This document shows positions 17,644-27,026 of a stretch of DNA of 64,000 nucleotides, piece by piece. Within the stretch, counting starts at the first letter, position 1; each line of letters opens with the position of its first letter. This DNA is from Candidatus Thorarchaeota archaeon MP11T_1 (GTDB lineage Archaea > Asgardarchaeota > Thorarchaeia > Thorarchaeales > Thorarchaeaceae): NCBI GenBank assembly GCA_002825515.1, contig PJET01000003.1, positions 29,887-93,886 on the forward strand. The letters run 5' to 3'. The position numbers and the translations under genes were made by a program. Below the pieces are notes generated by a model. That model ran no database searches. It saw nothing but the letters and a program-made list of their open reading frames with translations, and was not told where the DNA came from.

Positions 17644-17934
17644 GTGCAAGAACTGTCCGAAACACTTGAAATCAATAATGACGACGCAATTTTGCGAATT
17701 GGAAGCGCTCTTTCATCAGGAACTCGTTTAAAGATACTGAAGATTTTACTTCAGGGAGAAAAAGACGTTACACGAGTGGCCAGACACCTCGGTGGAACTG
17801 AAGCCAACGCCAGCGCCCAAATTAAGATTCTAAAAGATGCAGACTTATTGGATTGCAGATACGAACCTGGTCAGCATGGTCTCAAGAAGATCTCATGGAC
17901 CAAAGTCAAACGCATCATAATAGACCTAGAGTAA
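17644..17934 (+). CDS. ArsR-like winged-helix transcription regulator
   Basis: 96 residues: helices ILRIGSALSSGTRLKILKIL, recognition region VTRVARHLGGTEANASAQIK and a wing (YEPGQHGLKKISWTKV). No metal-binding cysteines are seen. The start is uncertain: GTG 17644 lies inside a GAGGTG, which would be a well-placed Shine-Dalgarno for a CTG at 17653. It is divergent from the DUF460 gene, which it may regulate; that is a guess from position. Confidence 0.75.
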   Translation: MQELSETLEINNDDAILRIGSALSSGTRLKILKILLQGEKDVTRVARHLGGTEANASAQIKILKDADLLDCRYEPGQHGLKKISWTKVKRIIIDLE

Positions 17935-17984
17935 TTCTATTGGCCAGAGTAATAATCTACTGGCAAGTCTGTTGGAAAGCAAAA

Positions 17985-18548
17985 TCAAACAGCTAAATGA
18001 GCTTTCCAACGGCGAATTCTTTTCAGAATATTGTCACGTTCATCGGGGCGTATTGATTTTGTTCCGCGGGCTTTTAGAAAATTAAGAACTATATCCATGT
18101 CTCTAGCAACTTTGCCTTTTTGGGGCTCGTCATCATCATCAATCAGATATTCTCTTGCAGCTTGCAGATATTCATAGATTATCTCTGCAGGAGCCTCTCC
18201 CGTACGTAACTCATGGGCAATTGGATCAAGAACCCTGTTCACTTTTGCATTATTTCCGGTTTCTGAGTCTTCAGGTATCGTCATATCAATTGGTGCTTCA
18301 CTTTCCGTAGTGGGGGTTATGATTTCGTTATCTTTTGGAGAGGAATTTGGTTCTGAATCAACAGGGTCTGAAATGGGCATTTTAACTTCAGAGAAGAGAG
18401 GAAGAATTGATGGGGAGGTTTCTGATGCTGTATTGGAAACTAGGTTCAGACGACTGCGTAGTTCACGTAGTTGGTCGAAAAGCTCTACAAGACCTGATTG
18501 CATTGAATCGATAAGCTGTTTAATCTCGTTTAGGTCTTCATCGGTCAA
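17985..18548 (-). CDS. Hypothetical protein with coiled coil, acidic linker and basic C-terminus
   Basis: 187 residues, TTG start with a GGGGG run about 8 bases upstream. The N-terminal 40 residues form an amphipathic coiled coil (LIDSMQSGLVELFDQLRELR). A disordered serine/proline/acid-rich linker follows (about 45-100). A helical domain ends in a basic segment (RDNILKRIRRWKAHLAV). No known family recognised. It lies 82 bp downstream of herA on the same strand and could be a partner of the HerA-NurA complex. Confidence 0.6.
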   Translation of the reverse strand: MTDEDLNEIKQLIDSMQSGLVELFDQLRELRSRLNLVSNTASETSPSILPLFSEVKMPISDPVDSEPNSSPKDNEIITPTTESEAPIDMTIPEDSETGNNAKVNRVLDPIAHELRTGEAPAEIIYEYLQAAREYLIDDDDEPQKGKVARDMDIVLNFLKARGTKSIRPDERDNILKRIRRWKAHLAV

Positions 18549-18630
18549 CTATTGGGCCCCCTAATTCATTTCTCATCGTATCCAATTGGAACATCATTCT
18601 TTCGTCTTATCAGGATTGTTAGGAGATACA

Positions 18631-20145
18631 TCATCTGTCAGATTTTCTCATTGCATCAGAAAGACTCTTGAGTGCACCTGTTGGCTCAAACTTTCTTTCT
18701 CGTATCTTTACGAATGTAGGAACTGATACTGTTTCACCGACAAAGAGCGCTTCACCAATTTCAAGGGTGGTGATTGCATCAAGTGATGGCCGGTCAATCC
18801 CCTCACTTGATTTTCCAATATGATCCAAATCGTATGGGTTGGTACATCTAAAGATAGCTTGATTGCTACACTGGCTTAGAACTGTCGTGGAGAGTTTTAC
18901 TGGTCTCTGCGATATCAGACAAAGTAGGGCATAGAATTTTCGTCCCTCGCGAGCAATTGTTTCGATACGACTTTTGGGTAAAGCAAGCTCATGTCTGCTC
19001 TCAGGACAAAATTGGTGTGCTTCTTCGAGAACTAGCAAGAATGGAGGAATCATTTCACGTCTCCTAAAGTGAAGAAGTTCATTGGTCAGGTGAGAAACAA
19101 TGATTTGTTTCTTCTTGAGACTGATAAAATCACTCAAATCAATCAAAGTAATTTTTCCAGGTCTCACAACAGTCTTAATGCTTGGAACAGCTTCCTTCCC
19201 AAAAAGACCTGTTTCATCGAGATTAATCAACCAACCAGAAAGAGCTTCGCGTGTGTTCTTGCTTATCTTTTCGTCATTTTGTACGTATTCGATAACATCG
19301 GCTAATGTGTATCCTTCGTTCAACGAGTTCTTCAGTTCAGATATAACTCGACGTAAGTCTCGGATTTGAATTGAACTCATATCTGAAACAAGCGCTCCTA
19401 TTGCTTCTGCTGAGAGTGTCTGAACAGGGATTTGAAAATGTGATCCTCGAATGTGCTCTACTTCAAATTGGCCTTTGGATAATCCGAGAGCTTCAGGAGT
19501 TATGTCTTTCAGATAAGAGTACTCTCCATGTACATCAATGACAACAACCGAGAGACGACCTCTTTCCTTTGGTCTAGATAGTAACTCTTCCAAGAGGACA
19601 GATACAAAGTATGATTTTCCTGCACCACTCATTGCTAAAATTGCTAGATGTTTGGCTAACAACCGATCAAGTGATGGTGCAAACTCAAGATTCTGGTATG
19701 ATAATTGACCAAGATGAAGACCCTTTTCTAAGTCAAGTTTCAGAAAAGAAGCAAGAATGTTCTCATCGACTCTTCGAACAACAGCTCCTGGAGAAACTGC
19801 AAAGTATGGTCGGATTGTGCGGCCATCGCTCCATAAACCTAGAACACGGGCCAAGGCAACAGTATATTGCCATCTATCTGTAGGAAATATTGAACGTAGC
19901 GGTTCACCTCTGGATTGGTATTCTCGTACTGCTTCTGCGTGTTGATAATATCGATTTGTACGTACAAGATTTTGAACTCTTGCTATCACGGTTCCTACAT
20001 CGGTAACAACTGATACGAATTCACCACGTCGTGCAACAATCTCCCGAGGACCACCCTCGAGAACGAATGAAAATTCTATAACATTGGGACCAGAGTCAGT
20101 GGAAACAACAGTGCCAAGTCTTGTAGTTGTTGAAAATTCAGTCAT
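18631..20145 (-). CDS. herA: HerA bipolar DNA helicase/translocase
   Basis: 504 residues. N-terminal HAS barrel domain (residues about 1-140), then a FtsK-HerA ATPase with Walker A AMSGAGKSYF and Walker B FLLVLEEAHQF, and an arginine-bearing REGRKFYALLCLISQRP segment. HerA works with NurA in end resection of double-strand breaks. nurA lies 3 bp upstream on the same strand. The usual mre11-rad50 genes are not adjacent here. Confidence 0.95.
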   Translation of the reverse strand: MTEFSTTTRLGTVVSTDSGPNVIEFSFVLEGGPREIVARRGEFVSVVTDVGTVIARVQNLVRTNRYYQHAEAVREYQSRGEPLRSIFPTDRWQYTVALARVLGLWSDGRTIRPYFAVSPGAVVRRVDENILASFLKLDLEKGLHLGQLSYQNLEFAPSLDRLLAKHLAILAMSGAGKSYFVSVLLEELLSRPKERGRLSVVVIDVHGEYSYLKDITPEALGLSKGQFEVEHIRGSHFQIPVQTLSAEAIGALVSDMSSIQIRDLRRVISELKNSLNEGYTLADVIEYVQNDEKISKNTREALSGWLINLDETGLFGKEAVPSIKTVVRPGKITLIDLSDFISLKKKQIIVSHLTNELLHFRRREMIPPFLLVLEEAHQFCPESRHELALPKSRIETIAREGRKFYALLCLISQRPVKLSTTVLSQCSNQAIFRCTNPYDLDHIGKSSEGIDRPSLDAITTLEIGEALFVGETVSVPTFVKIRERKFEPTGALKSLSDAMRKSDR

Positions 20146-20148
20146 TAT

Positions 20149-21312
20149 TCAACCTCCAAAAGGGTTTCGTGAACGTCTTTTTTCAAGTGTCATATAGGTG
20201 AGCCCAGAGAGTGCCATCAGTCTGTCAATGACTAATCTTGCTTCATTTGCAGTAATCTTTGCACGAGCATCAGCCTCAAGAATTGGTGTTGGGATACCAT
20301 ACTCAGGATGTTGAGAAGAAAGTGGGAGTATTGCTGATAATGCTTTGTCCAGTCTATCAGTGACAGTTTCATCATCCTCCGCTGAGAGAAATTCTACTCT
20401 TATTGGCAAGTCATCTCTCGCTGTTTTTAGATAAGTGACCCAGATTGATGATGCCCAAGCAGAGGAATGATTACCAATTGAATTTGTATTATGAAGTAGT
20501 TCTGATGAATATCGGAAAACAAAAGATCGTTCCCCTTCTTCAAGAAAGGTATCAAGTAGGTCACAATCTCGGGATATTTTGAGTAACCATCTATAGTCAA
20601 TACCTTGCATCATTTCAAAGATTGCGGGTTTGCGAACAATATGTGGGAATATTTCGCCCATTATTGTGGCTACTCGAGTTGATTTGCTATCTTTTACTAT
20701 GCCAACTAAAGTTGTTCCTTTTTTCCTAGCCTTGTTGTAGAGTTGTTTGTATAGTGATAGAATCTCTTGGAATTTTTCGTAAACAATAGAACCAGTCGGG
20801 GGACGGTCTCGAGGATGATAAAATAAGGATCCATCAAGAAGTATTAGGTCCGTATGATATTCCTCAAGAACTGACAAGGCTACTCTAAGTTCAGCTGCAA
20901 TACGTTCTAGCGAAGCAAGCTGGTCTAATTCTGTGCTGGATAATGTGAGCAATAAGGGACTGATTTTTGGTTCGGGAAAAGCATCAGGATAGAAATCAAC
21001 AACAGGACCCTCTTCGGCACCAAATTGGAATATTACTGCAACCCCTCTTGTCAACACTAAATCCATAGATCTGAAATGCTTCCTGACCAGACCGCCATCT
21101 ATGCCTGCGATTCGGAGACCTGAGAGACTTGTAGGATTTATCTTAGTATAGAGCTGTTTGTCGATTATATTTGATGCAATTGCTGGGAACATGTTCAAAT
21201 CAATTTGGTTTCTGATATTTCTGAGAACTGTCCCAAATCCTTCTCTTGTTACCTCGATTTGCTCGATTTCCTCAACTAATTTTGATAATAACTTATCGAG
21301 GTTTCTTTCCAC
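20149..21312 (-). CDS. nurA: NurA 5'-3' nuclease
   Basis: 387 residues. The NurA motif RIAGIDGGLVRKHF (metal aspartate) and later acidic motif ILLDGSLFYHPRD are present, with the C-terminal ILEADARAKIT segment typical of the family. GTG start overlaps the CTP synthase stop by one base (TAGTG), so translation is probably coupled. Together with HerA it forms the resection machine. Confidence 0.93.
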   Translation of the reverse strand: MERNLDKLLSKLVEEIEQIEVTREGFGTVLRNIRNQIDLNMFPAIASNIIDKQLYTKINPTSLSGLRIAGIDGGLVRKHFRSMDLVLTRGVAVIFQFGAEEGPVVDFYPDAFPEPKISPLLLTLSSTELDQLASLERIAAELRVALSVLEEYHTDLILLDGSLFYHPRDRPPTGSIVYEKFQEILSLYKQLYNKARKKGTTLVGIVKDSKSTRVATIMGEIFPHIVRKPAIFEMMQGIDYRWLLKISRDCDLLDTFLEEGERSFVFRYSSELLHNTNSIGNHSSAWASSIWVTYLKTARDDLPIRVEFLSAEDDETVTDRLDKALSAILPLSSQHPEYGIPTPILEADARAKITANEARLVIDRLMALSGLTYMTLEKRRSRNPFGG

Positions 21313-22994
21313 TATTTCTTCACTCTCACCTTTTTATATTCAAGTGCGGCCCTTATTAGACCCAAGTAGAGTGGATGAGGATTATCAGGTCGTGATTTGA
21401 ACTCTGGGTGGTATTGAACTCCAATCCAGAAAGGATGGCTAGTGAGCTCAATTGCATTGATGATTTTTCCAGTTGAATCAAAGGCTGAAGCCCTGAGTCC
21501 CTTCTCACGCATCTTGTTTAAGTAACGTTCAATCAGATGATATCTGTGTCGAAATCTTTCGCGTGTCTTATTTTTACCATAGATTTTATGCAATCGTGTA
21601 TTTTGTACAATATGGATATCATGGCCACCAAGACGCATTGTTCCACCCTTGTCCTCTGTAAGCTTCTGTTCATCCATCAAATCAACAACAGGATAAAGAC
21701 TATCAATGTCTACTTCTGTGGTATGGGCACCTTTCCAACCCATAACATTCCTTGCAAAAGCGACTGTCGAAAGTTGAGCGCCATAGCAAATGCCTAAGAG
21801 CGGTATTTTGGAATTTAAAGCCACTGTAGCAGCACAAATCATACCTTCAACGCCTCGTTCCCCAAAACCTGGCGTAAGAAGAACCCCGTCTACATCCGAT
21901 AAATCGCTAGTAAGACACTTTTCGGTACTTCGTTCTTCAGTTTCAATCCATTTTATTGTAACCTTTGTGCTACAAGCTGCTGCAGCATGTGCTAACGCTT
22001 GGTTGATACTTTTGTAGGAATCGCCAAGTGTAGTATATTTTCCAGGCATCGCAATCACTATTGTTTCTGAAACTTCATCGAAAGACTGTACCATCTTTGT
22101 CCAGGATTCTGTATCAGGTCTTCTTGGTTCCAAACCAAAGTGTTCAACAAGTATGTTTCCGAGACCTTCGTCTTCGAAGGACAAAGGAAGCTGATAAATC
22201 ACAGGAATATCTGGATTTGAAATGACTCTCTCTCTCGGAATGTTACAGAATAGTGCAATCTTCTCCTTTGCAGGATCTAAGAGTTTTTTCTCAGCCCTAC
22301 AAATAGTGACATCGGGTTGGAGACCTAGGCTTTGAAGGGTTCTAACACTATGTTGTGTTGGTTTGGTCTTGAACTCTCCTACGGATTTTATGTAAGGTAC
22401 AAGGGTGACATGAACGACAGCAGTACGAGTTCGGCCTAGTTCACTTACAAGTTGTCTTACAGCCTCAAGGAATGGCATTGCCTCTATGTCACCAACTGTA
22501 CCACCTATCTCTACTAAGATAACATCTGGAATTGGATCTTTTTTTACTACATCCCAAATCCTCTGTTTGATTCTGTCTGTGATATGAGGTATGATTTGAA
22601 CTGTCCTTCCAAGGTATCCACCTTTACGCTCCTCAAGAATGACTGAAAGGTAGATTTGTCCTGAGGTGATATTCTGAGATGGATGTACATCCATTCCAGT
22701 GAAGCGCTCATAGGTTCCAAAATCCAAATCAATCTCAGATATATTGAATTCGGCATCATCAACTGGACGAAAAGTCCAAGTTTTGTCTGTTACAAAGACT
22801 TCCCCGTGCTCAATAGGGTTCAAAGTGCCAGGGTCAATATTGAGATATGGATCAATCTTGATTATTCTAATTGTGTATCCTCGAAACTGGAATAATTTTG
22901 CAATTGAAGCAGTAGTAACTCCTTTTCCAATACCCGAGAGAACTCCACCCGTTACAAACACAAAATTTGGTCTTTCTTGCATAGAATCTAACAT
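21312..22994 (-). CDS. pyrG: CTP synthase (with an unusual insertion)
   Basis: 560 residues. N-terminal amidoligase domain (VTGGVLSGIGKGVTTASIAK, EIGGTVGDIEAMPF) and C-terminal glutaminase (GICYGAQLSTVAFARN with the nucleophile Cys; GVQYHPEFKSRP with the catalytic His/Glu). Residues 71-88, between GEVFVTD and DLDFGTYERF, are about 13 residues longer than in standard CTP synthases, where a DGAET-like link is found. ATG 22994 was chosen because GAGG lies six bases upstream. It heads a pyrG-nurA-herA run. Confidence 0.94.
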   Translation of the reverse strand: MLDSMQERPNFVFVTGGVLSGIGKGVTTASIAKLFQFRGYTIRIIKIDPYLNIDPGTLNPIEHGEVFVTDKTWTFRPVDDAEFNISEIDLDFGTYERFTGMDVHPSQNITSGQIYLSVILEERKGGYLGRTVQIIPHITDRIKQRIWDVVKKDPIPDVILVEIGGTVGDIEAMPFLEAVRQLVSELGRTRTAVVHVTLVPYIKSVGEFKTKPTQHSVRTLQSLGLQPDVTICRAEKKLLDPAKEKIALFCNIPRERVISNPDIPVIYQLPLSFEDEGLGNILVEHFGLEPRRPDTESWTKMVQSFDEVSETIVIAMPGKYTTLGDSYKSINQALAHAAAACSTKVTIKWIETEERSTEKCLTSDLSDVDGVLLTPGFGERGVEGMICAATVALNSKIPLLGICYGAQLSTVAFARNVMGWKGAHTTEVDIDSLYPVVDLMDEQKLTEDKGGTMRLGGHDIHIVQNTRLHKIYGKNKTRERFRHRYHLIERYLNKMREKGLRASAFDSTGKIINAIELTSHPFWIGVQYHPEFKSRPDNPHPLYLGLIRAALEYKKVRVKK

Positions 22995-23109
22995 TAACAA
23001 CCTCAGAAATAGTTTTGGGAAAAGAGATATTCTCCAGGCTCAAAGTGCAATTTTGTCTTGTCTATAATTGGTTTATTTGATATTAATCAAGACTTGAGTT
23101 CTTTGCTTG

Positions 23110-23688
23110 TTATGCAGGTTGAGCAAGTACGCTTGCACGCATAGCACTTTGGAAGAGGTATTGAAAAGCTTCCATGATGTTACGACCCTCTCTTGCCACA
23201 CTTCTAAAGACAGGCACAGACGATGGTATTTTCAAATGCACTCTAAGCTGTTCCTCGTGAATTGCATTTGGAATATCTTGTTTGTTAAGACACACAATTA
23301 ATGGAAGAGGTCGTTCTTCCTCCTCAATCATCGACATTAGCTCATTCCAACTTGCTAGATTCTCATCTAAAAGATGTTCTTGAGAGTCTGCTACGAAAAT
23401 CACTCCATCAGCTCCAACTAACACTACCTCTCGTGTAGATCTGTAAAAATCTTGACCAGTAGCAGACCAAACATGAGCATTTATTGTCCAGCTATTACTT
23501 AGGGAGAAAGGAATAGTGCCAAAATCACAAAACATTGTCCTTCCAACAGTATTCTCTATTGAGGTCAGCTTTTCTGCATAGTCTAGTATTGAAAACAACC
23601 ATCGAATAGAAGTTGTCTTTCCACTCATTGCAGGTCCAAAAAAGACAATTTTAAGTCCCACAGTACGATTCCCATAATCGATTATCAT
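23110..23688 (-). CDS. MglA-like small GTPase
   Basis: 192 residues. P-loop FFGPAMSGKTTS (residues 16-27), switch II region VWSATGQDFY in place of DxxGQ, and guanine motif CLNKQD. The segments GADGVIFVADSQ and ENTVGRTMFCDFG are characteristic of MglA/Rag-type GTPases. It is the last gene of a three-gene operon whose first gene encodes a double roadblock protein. Roadblock proteins are the usual GAP/scaffold of MglA in bacteria, so a functional pair is likely. GGAGG lies just upstream of the ATG. Confidence 0.9.
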   Translation of the reverse strand: MIIDYGNRTVGLKIVFFGPAMSGKTTSIRWLFSILDYAEKLTSIENTVGRTMFCDFGTIPFSLSNSWTINAHVWSATGQDFYRSTREVVLVGADGVIFVADSQEHLLDENLASWNELMSMIEEEERPLPLIVCLNKQDIPNAIHEEQLRVHLKIPSSVPVFRSVAREGRNIMEAFQYLFQSAMRASVLAQPA

Positions 23689-23702
23689 TTCTTAACCTCC
23701 AG

Positions 23703-24623
23703 TCATGTTCCCCACATGCTATCTACCCATGCTCCAAGTCCAGACAAAGCTCCGCTTTTCACACAGTCGGAGAAATCTTCGTGCCATTCTGCTCTGATAA
23801 ACTGAATCAAATCAGGTAGTTCTCCTCCATCCCATCCAATAGCTTCGTAAAGGTTTCTTTCTGTGAGAGTTGTGGATGCACCAAGTTCTCTTGCCAGCCG
23901 AATTCGTGACAACAGAGTAACTGCTCTACGAGCTGCATGAACATAGTTATTGATCTCTTCCTCGAAAACATCTTGTGTTAGTTTCTCAGATTCATCATCA
24001 AGTTTGAGAACTGCTGTCAGAATATGATTCGACACATTAAGGCCACGAAGGGATTTTGTAAGAAGTCGTCTAATCCTCTCTAGTGATTGTTTCTTTCGAA
24101 CTAGGATTTTGTTCACAATTTTCTTCTCAACATCAAGACTGCTATTCGAAGATTTAACAAGTGAGAAAGTTATAGATGATGGCGAACTCACTCTTAAAAT
24201 ACCACAATTGCCAGAATTTTTTAAAATATGAGAAGTTACATCTTGAAGTGTGTTCTCAGTCACTTGTACACCTAGTACTGTAAAGCCTAAGGGTACAGCG
24301 AGAATCCAACCTGCAAAATGTGAAATTCTATCCATAGCAAGTCGAAGATTGCCTGATAGACCACATACAATGGTTCTGCTAACTTCATAGTTGTGTTTTT
24401 CTTCTTCCCATACCGCCAAAATCTCTGATTCTGATGTGAAGTCACGCCAAAATACTAGTTTATGTCGATGAGAACATAAAGTGGTTAGACTCTCTGTTAT
24501 GTCGTCCACTAGTTCGATATCTCCACCTGCTACAATAACTGGCCTTCGTTCAAGTAGTGTATTCAACAAGAGCGGAAATTGGTCATCCATCAACTCAATT
24601 AATTTCATAATCGAATATGTCAT
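23703..24623 (-). CDS. Uncharacterised partner protein in the roadblock-GTPase operon
   Basis: 306 residues, no family recognised. The N-terminal half looks like an alpha/beta domain with alternating strands and helices (ERRPVIVAGGDIELVDDITE, then HKLVFWRDF, RTIVCGLSGNL, GWILAVPLGF) but no P-loop. The middle is basic and helical (KILVRKKQSLERIRRLLTKS). The C-terminal 110 residues are helical (EEEINNYVHAARRAVTLLSR, TLTERNLYEAIGW). Its ATG overlaps the roadblock stop (ATGA), and the GTPase follows 14 bp later. Position suggests an effector, adaptor or exchange factor of the GTPase. Confidence 0.7.
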   Translation of the reverse strand: MTYSIMKLIELMDDQFPLLLNTLLERRPVIVAGGDIELVDDITESLTTLCSHRHKLVFWRDFTSESEILAVWEEEKHNYEVSRTIVCGLSGNLRLAMDRISHFAGWILAVPLGFTVLGVQVTENTLQDVTSHILKNSGNCGILRVSSPSSITFSLVKSSNSSLDVEKKIVNKILVRKKQSLERIRRLLTKSLRGLNVSNHILTAVLKLDDESEKLTQDVFEEEINNYVHAARRAVTLLSRIRLARELGASTTLTERNLYEAIGWDGGELPDLIQFIRAEWHEDFSDCVKSGALSGLGAWVDSMWGT

Positions 24624-25567
24624 GGCTCTCTCCTCGTTAGCATCAAGCTGCCATCCGTGCCCCCTGAAAGTAGTAGTTCTTTCAAATCATCTGGGACTGC
24701 AGGTTTCACAGCAGATGCTGCAGCCAAGACTCGTCTTATTTCCTCAATGTAATGTTTCAATAGAAGCCTCATGAGACCAAGCTTTTGGCTATCCCTTTCT
24801 ACCCATAGACTGAACACTCCGTTTGGAACTGCATAGATAAAATGGCGTGTTTCATCTGTTTCGCACAAAACAGTTTGAAGTGAACTGTTTCGGAGTGTTC
24901 GTACAACTCGTTCTGATGCATCATGTAGTGCAAAGGACATTGCAGCTAGTCGGTCGTTTGTGAATCCTTCTAATGAAACACGGACACCTCCACTTAGAGA
25001 TAGGAATACTGATCCGATATTTGGTATGCAGTCATGCACTTGACGCAAGAGAGCTCTGAGACTAAGTGCTTGAGAACGATCGAGTGAAATAATGGATCTT
25101 GAAACACCGTAACTTGTGTCACGCCCTTCAGCTACAGCAAATCCTTGTAATACTTTCTGAGTTTCGTCAAGACTATAAGATCGAAGAGGGGGAAGTCTTC
25201 CGTCTACATGCTGTCTAAGAAGAAATGAAAGTCTGGAAAGATTGTCTTTCATCTCAATGAATAAAGCTGCTAGATTGACTCGAGGTGCAGTTGTCACAGT
25301 CAAGAAATAGTCTGGGTCATTTGGTAACGAGGCAAGAAATACTTTGGATGTGTCAGACTCCATTAATAAATACTTGAAATCACCATGTATGAGTTTCGCT
25401 ACACCAAAGATTGCGCACGTTGAGGAAGCCACTGCAAAGACTTCATCCTTACTGAACCATACTCCTGCACTTGCTACAGGAAGTCCGTCTTTTTGAATCA
25501 AAACGACATTCTCAACGCCTGTGATGGTCTTAATGTTCTGTAAGGTTTCAGTAAGTTCGTCGCTCAA
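24620..25567 (-). CDS. Double roadblock/LC7-domain protein
   Basis: 315 residues, TTG start with a GGGG run eight bases before it. Residues about 5-115 form one roadblock/LC7 fold (LQNIKTITGVENVVLIQKDG, then SKVFLASLP). Residues about 160-265 form a second, more diverged copy (IPNIGSVFLSLSGG, FTNDRLAAMSFALHDASERV, HFIYAVPNGVFSLWV). A short C-terminal tail with basic residues follows. Roadblock modules regulate small GTPases; the tandem arrangement could act like an MglB dimer. First gene of the operon with the unknown protein and the MglA-like GTPase. Confidence 0.78.
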   Translation of the reverse strand: MSDELTETLQNIKTITGVENVVLIQKDGLPVASAGVWFSKDEVFAVASSTCAIFGVAKLIHGDFKYLLMESDTSKVFLASLPNDPDYFLTVTTAPRVNLAALFIEMKDNLSRLSFLLRQHVDGRLPPLRSYSLDETQKVLQGFAVAEGRDTSYGVSRSIISLDRSQALSLRALLRQVHDCIPNIGSVFLSLSGGVRVSLEGFTNDRLAAMSFALHDASERVVRTLRNSSLQTVLCETDETRHFIYAVPNGVFSLWVERDSQKLGLMRLLLKHYIEEIRRVLAAASAVKPAVPDDLKELLLSGGTDGSLMLTRREP

Positions 25568-25612
25568 GTCTTCAACCCCAGATGGAAAGTTGGATTCAAT
25601 GTAGAATCCATA

Positions 25613-25625
25613 TCGCGACTATATA
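25613..25625 (-). promoter_or_regulatory. TATA-like promoter for the roadblock operon
   Basis: On the reverse strand GATTATATAGTC lies about 50 bp upstream of the roadblock start. It is the best TATA match in the 138-bp intergenic space. Confidence 0.45.
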
Positions 25626-25647
25626 ATCACCACACAGAATTGAGTAC

Positions 25648-25674
25648 CTCAGAAACTTGTTTTGCAAATCTGAG
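25648..25674. repeat. Imperfect inverted repeat upstream of the roadblock operon
   Basis: CTCAGA (25648-25653) and TCTGAG (25669-25674) flank a 15-base core that also contains TTG/CAA pairs. It lies between the HD gene stop and the TATA box, so it could be an operator or part of a terminator. No protein is known to bind it. Confidence 0.35.
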
Positions 25675-25705
25675 ATGTGTATGTATTATATATTCGAAAA
25701 TAATT

Positions 25706-27004
25706 TCACATGTGTATTAGTGCAGTATCAGGAACTTCTTGGAAAACCTCACGTGCTGCTCTTCCTACTTTTATACGATTCTTGTCGAATGTATATACTC
25801 TGATTACATCAAGGTACGTCTTCATCATCTCAGCAATATTAGAATACTCTGAGAGTTTATGTGGAACTCGCTTTCCGTCAAAGATTTCAAAGATACCTAT
25901 CTCCATTGGATCTAGTTGATGAGGATTATATGGCACTGATGGTAATGTGGGAACATCAACAATCACCTCGTCATAATTGACTCCAGCGATAGATGCTATT
26001 TCTTCTTGGATACTTTCACGAACTTTTCCTTTAGTGAGAATTTTAGAAACGAATCGGTCTTGTGTATGAATAACTTTCTCAAAAGCTGATTTGTAAAGAA
26101 TACGAGAATCGAGGAGATTAACCATTTTTGATGCTTCTTTGGCTTCCTCTGATTCTGAAGGGTCTATGCCTCGAACTCTTGATATGAGGGACATATCATC
26201 TAGTTCTAGGAATTCTTCTGGAGAAGAGAAATTAGTAAGTCCTAACACTTTATCTGCAGCATCTATTAGTTTAACTAACATGACTTCTACGCTTCGAACC
26301 GTTTTGTGATAATATACATTGAGAAACATCTCATATCTTGCTACAAGAAACGATTCCAATGCACCTCTTGATGCGATATCAAATTGCATCTGATAATCCT
26401 TTGAAATTTCAATACTGTTAATCAAGCGGTGAATGTCAACTAATCCATAGTTTACTCCGCAGTAGAATGAGTCTCGAATTAAGTAATCCATCTTATCAGA
26501 GTCAATTTGTCCAGCAACAATTCCAGCTAAGATTGCATCCTTCTTGGTCTTCTGGCGACCTCGAACTAAGTCAGCGATTCTTTTCTTTGAGATTCCATCA
26601 GATTCTAACAAGTCACTTAGTTCACTCTTGAGGATTATCCACTCTGTCACATCCTCGTGATTCATTCCACGTTTCTCTATGAGTACTTCTTCAAAGACAT
26701 GGCTGAAAGGACCATGACCAATATCATGGAGTAAGCCCGCAATTCTTACTTCTTGGAGAATATCATTTCCAAGACCCATGCGGCTTAGAAGTCTTCTACC
26801 GCTGAGTCCTGCTAGGTACATCACACCGATACAGTGACCAAAACGTGTATGTTCAGCTGTGGGATAGACAAAATGACCGCCAGAAAGTTGTTTGATTCTT
26901 CGCAGTCTTTGATATGGTAATGAATTGATGATCTTAGCCTCAGTTTCAGTAATACCTATGAAACCATGGATTGGGTCATTAATCTCAATAGTAAATTTCA
27001 GCAT
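25706..27004 (-). CDS. HD-domain phosphohydrolase (dNTPase/SAMHD1-like)
   Basis: 432 residues. HD metal motifs in order: AEHTRFGHCIGV, LLHDIGHGPFSH, and IDSDKMDYLIRD. The N-terminus NDPIHGFIGITE is typical of archaeal/bacterial proteins related to SAMHD1 and dGTP triphosphohydrolases. Expected role is deoxynucleotide or nucleotide hydrolysis, consistent with its position among replication genes. Substrate is inferred from family. Confidence 0.88.
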   Translation of the reverse strand: MLKFTIEINDPIHGFIGITETEAKIINSLPYQRLRRIKQLSGGHFVYPTAEHTRFGHCIGVMYLAGLSGRRLLSRMGLGNDILQEVRIAGLLHDIGHGPFSHVFEEVLIEKRGMNHEDVTEWIILKSELSDLLESDGISKKRIADLVRGRQKTKKDAILAGIVAGQIDSDKMDYLIRDSFYCGVNYGLVDIHRLINSIEISKDYQMQFDIASRGALESFLVARYEMFLNVYYHKTVRSVEVMLVKLIDAADKVLGLTNFSSPEEFLELDDMSLISRVRGIDPSESEEAKEASKMVNLLDSRILYKSAFEKVIHTQDRFVSKILTKGKVRESIQEEIASIAGVNYDEVIVDVPTLPSVPYNPHQLDPMEIGIFEIFDGKRVPHKLSEYSNIAEMMKTYLDVIRVYTFDKNRIKVGRAAREVFQEVPDTALIHM

Positions 27005-27026
27005 ATTTCACCTTTTTGAGCAAGTA

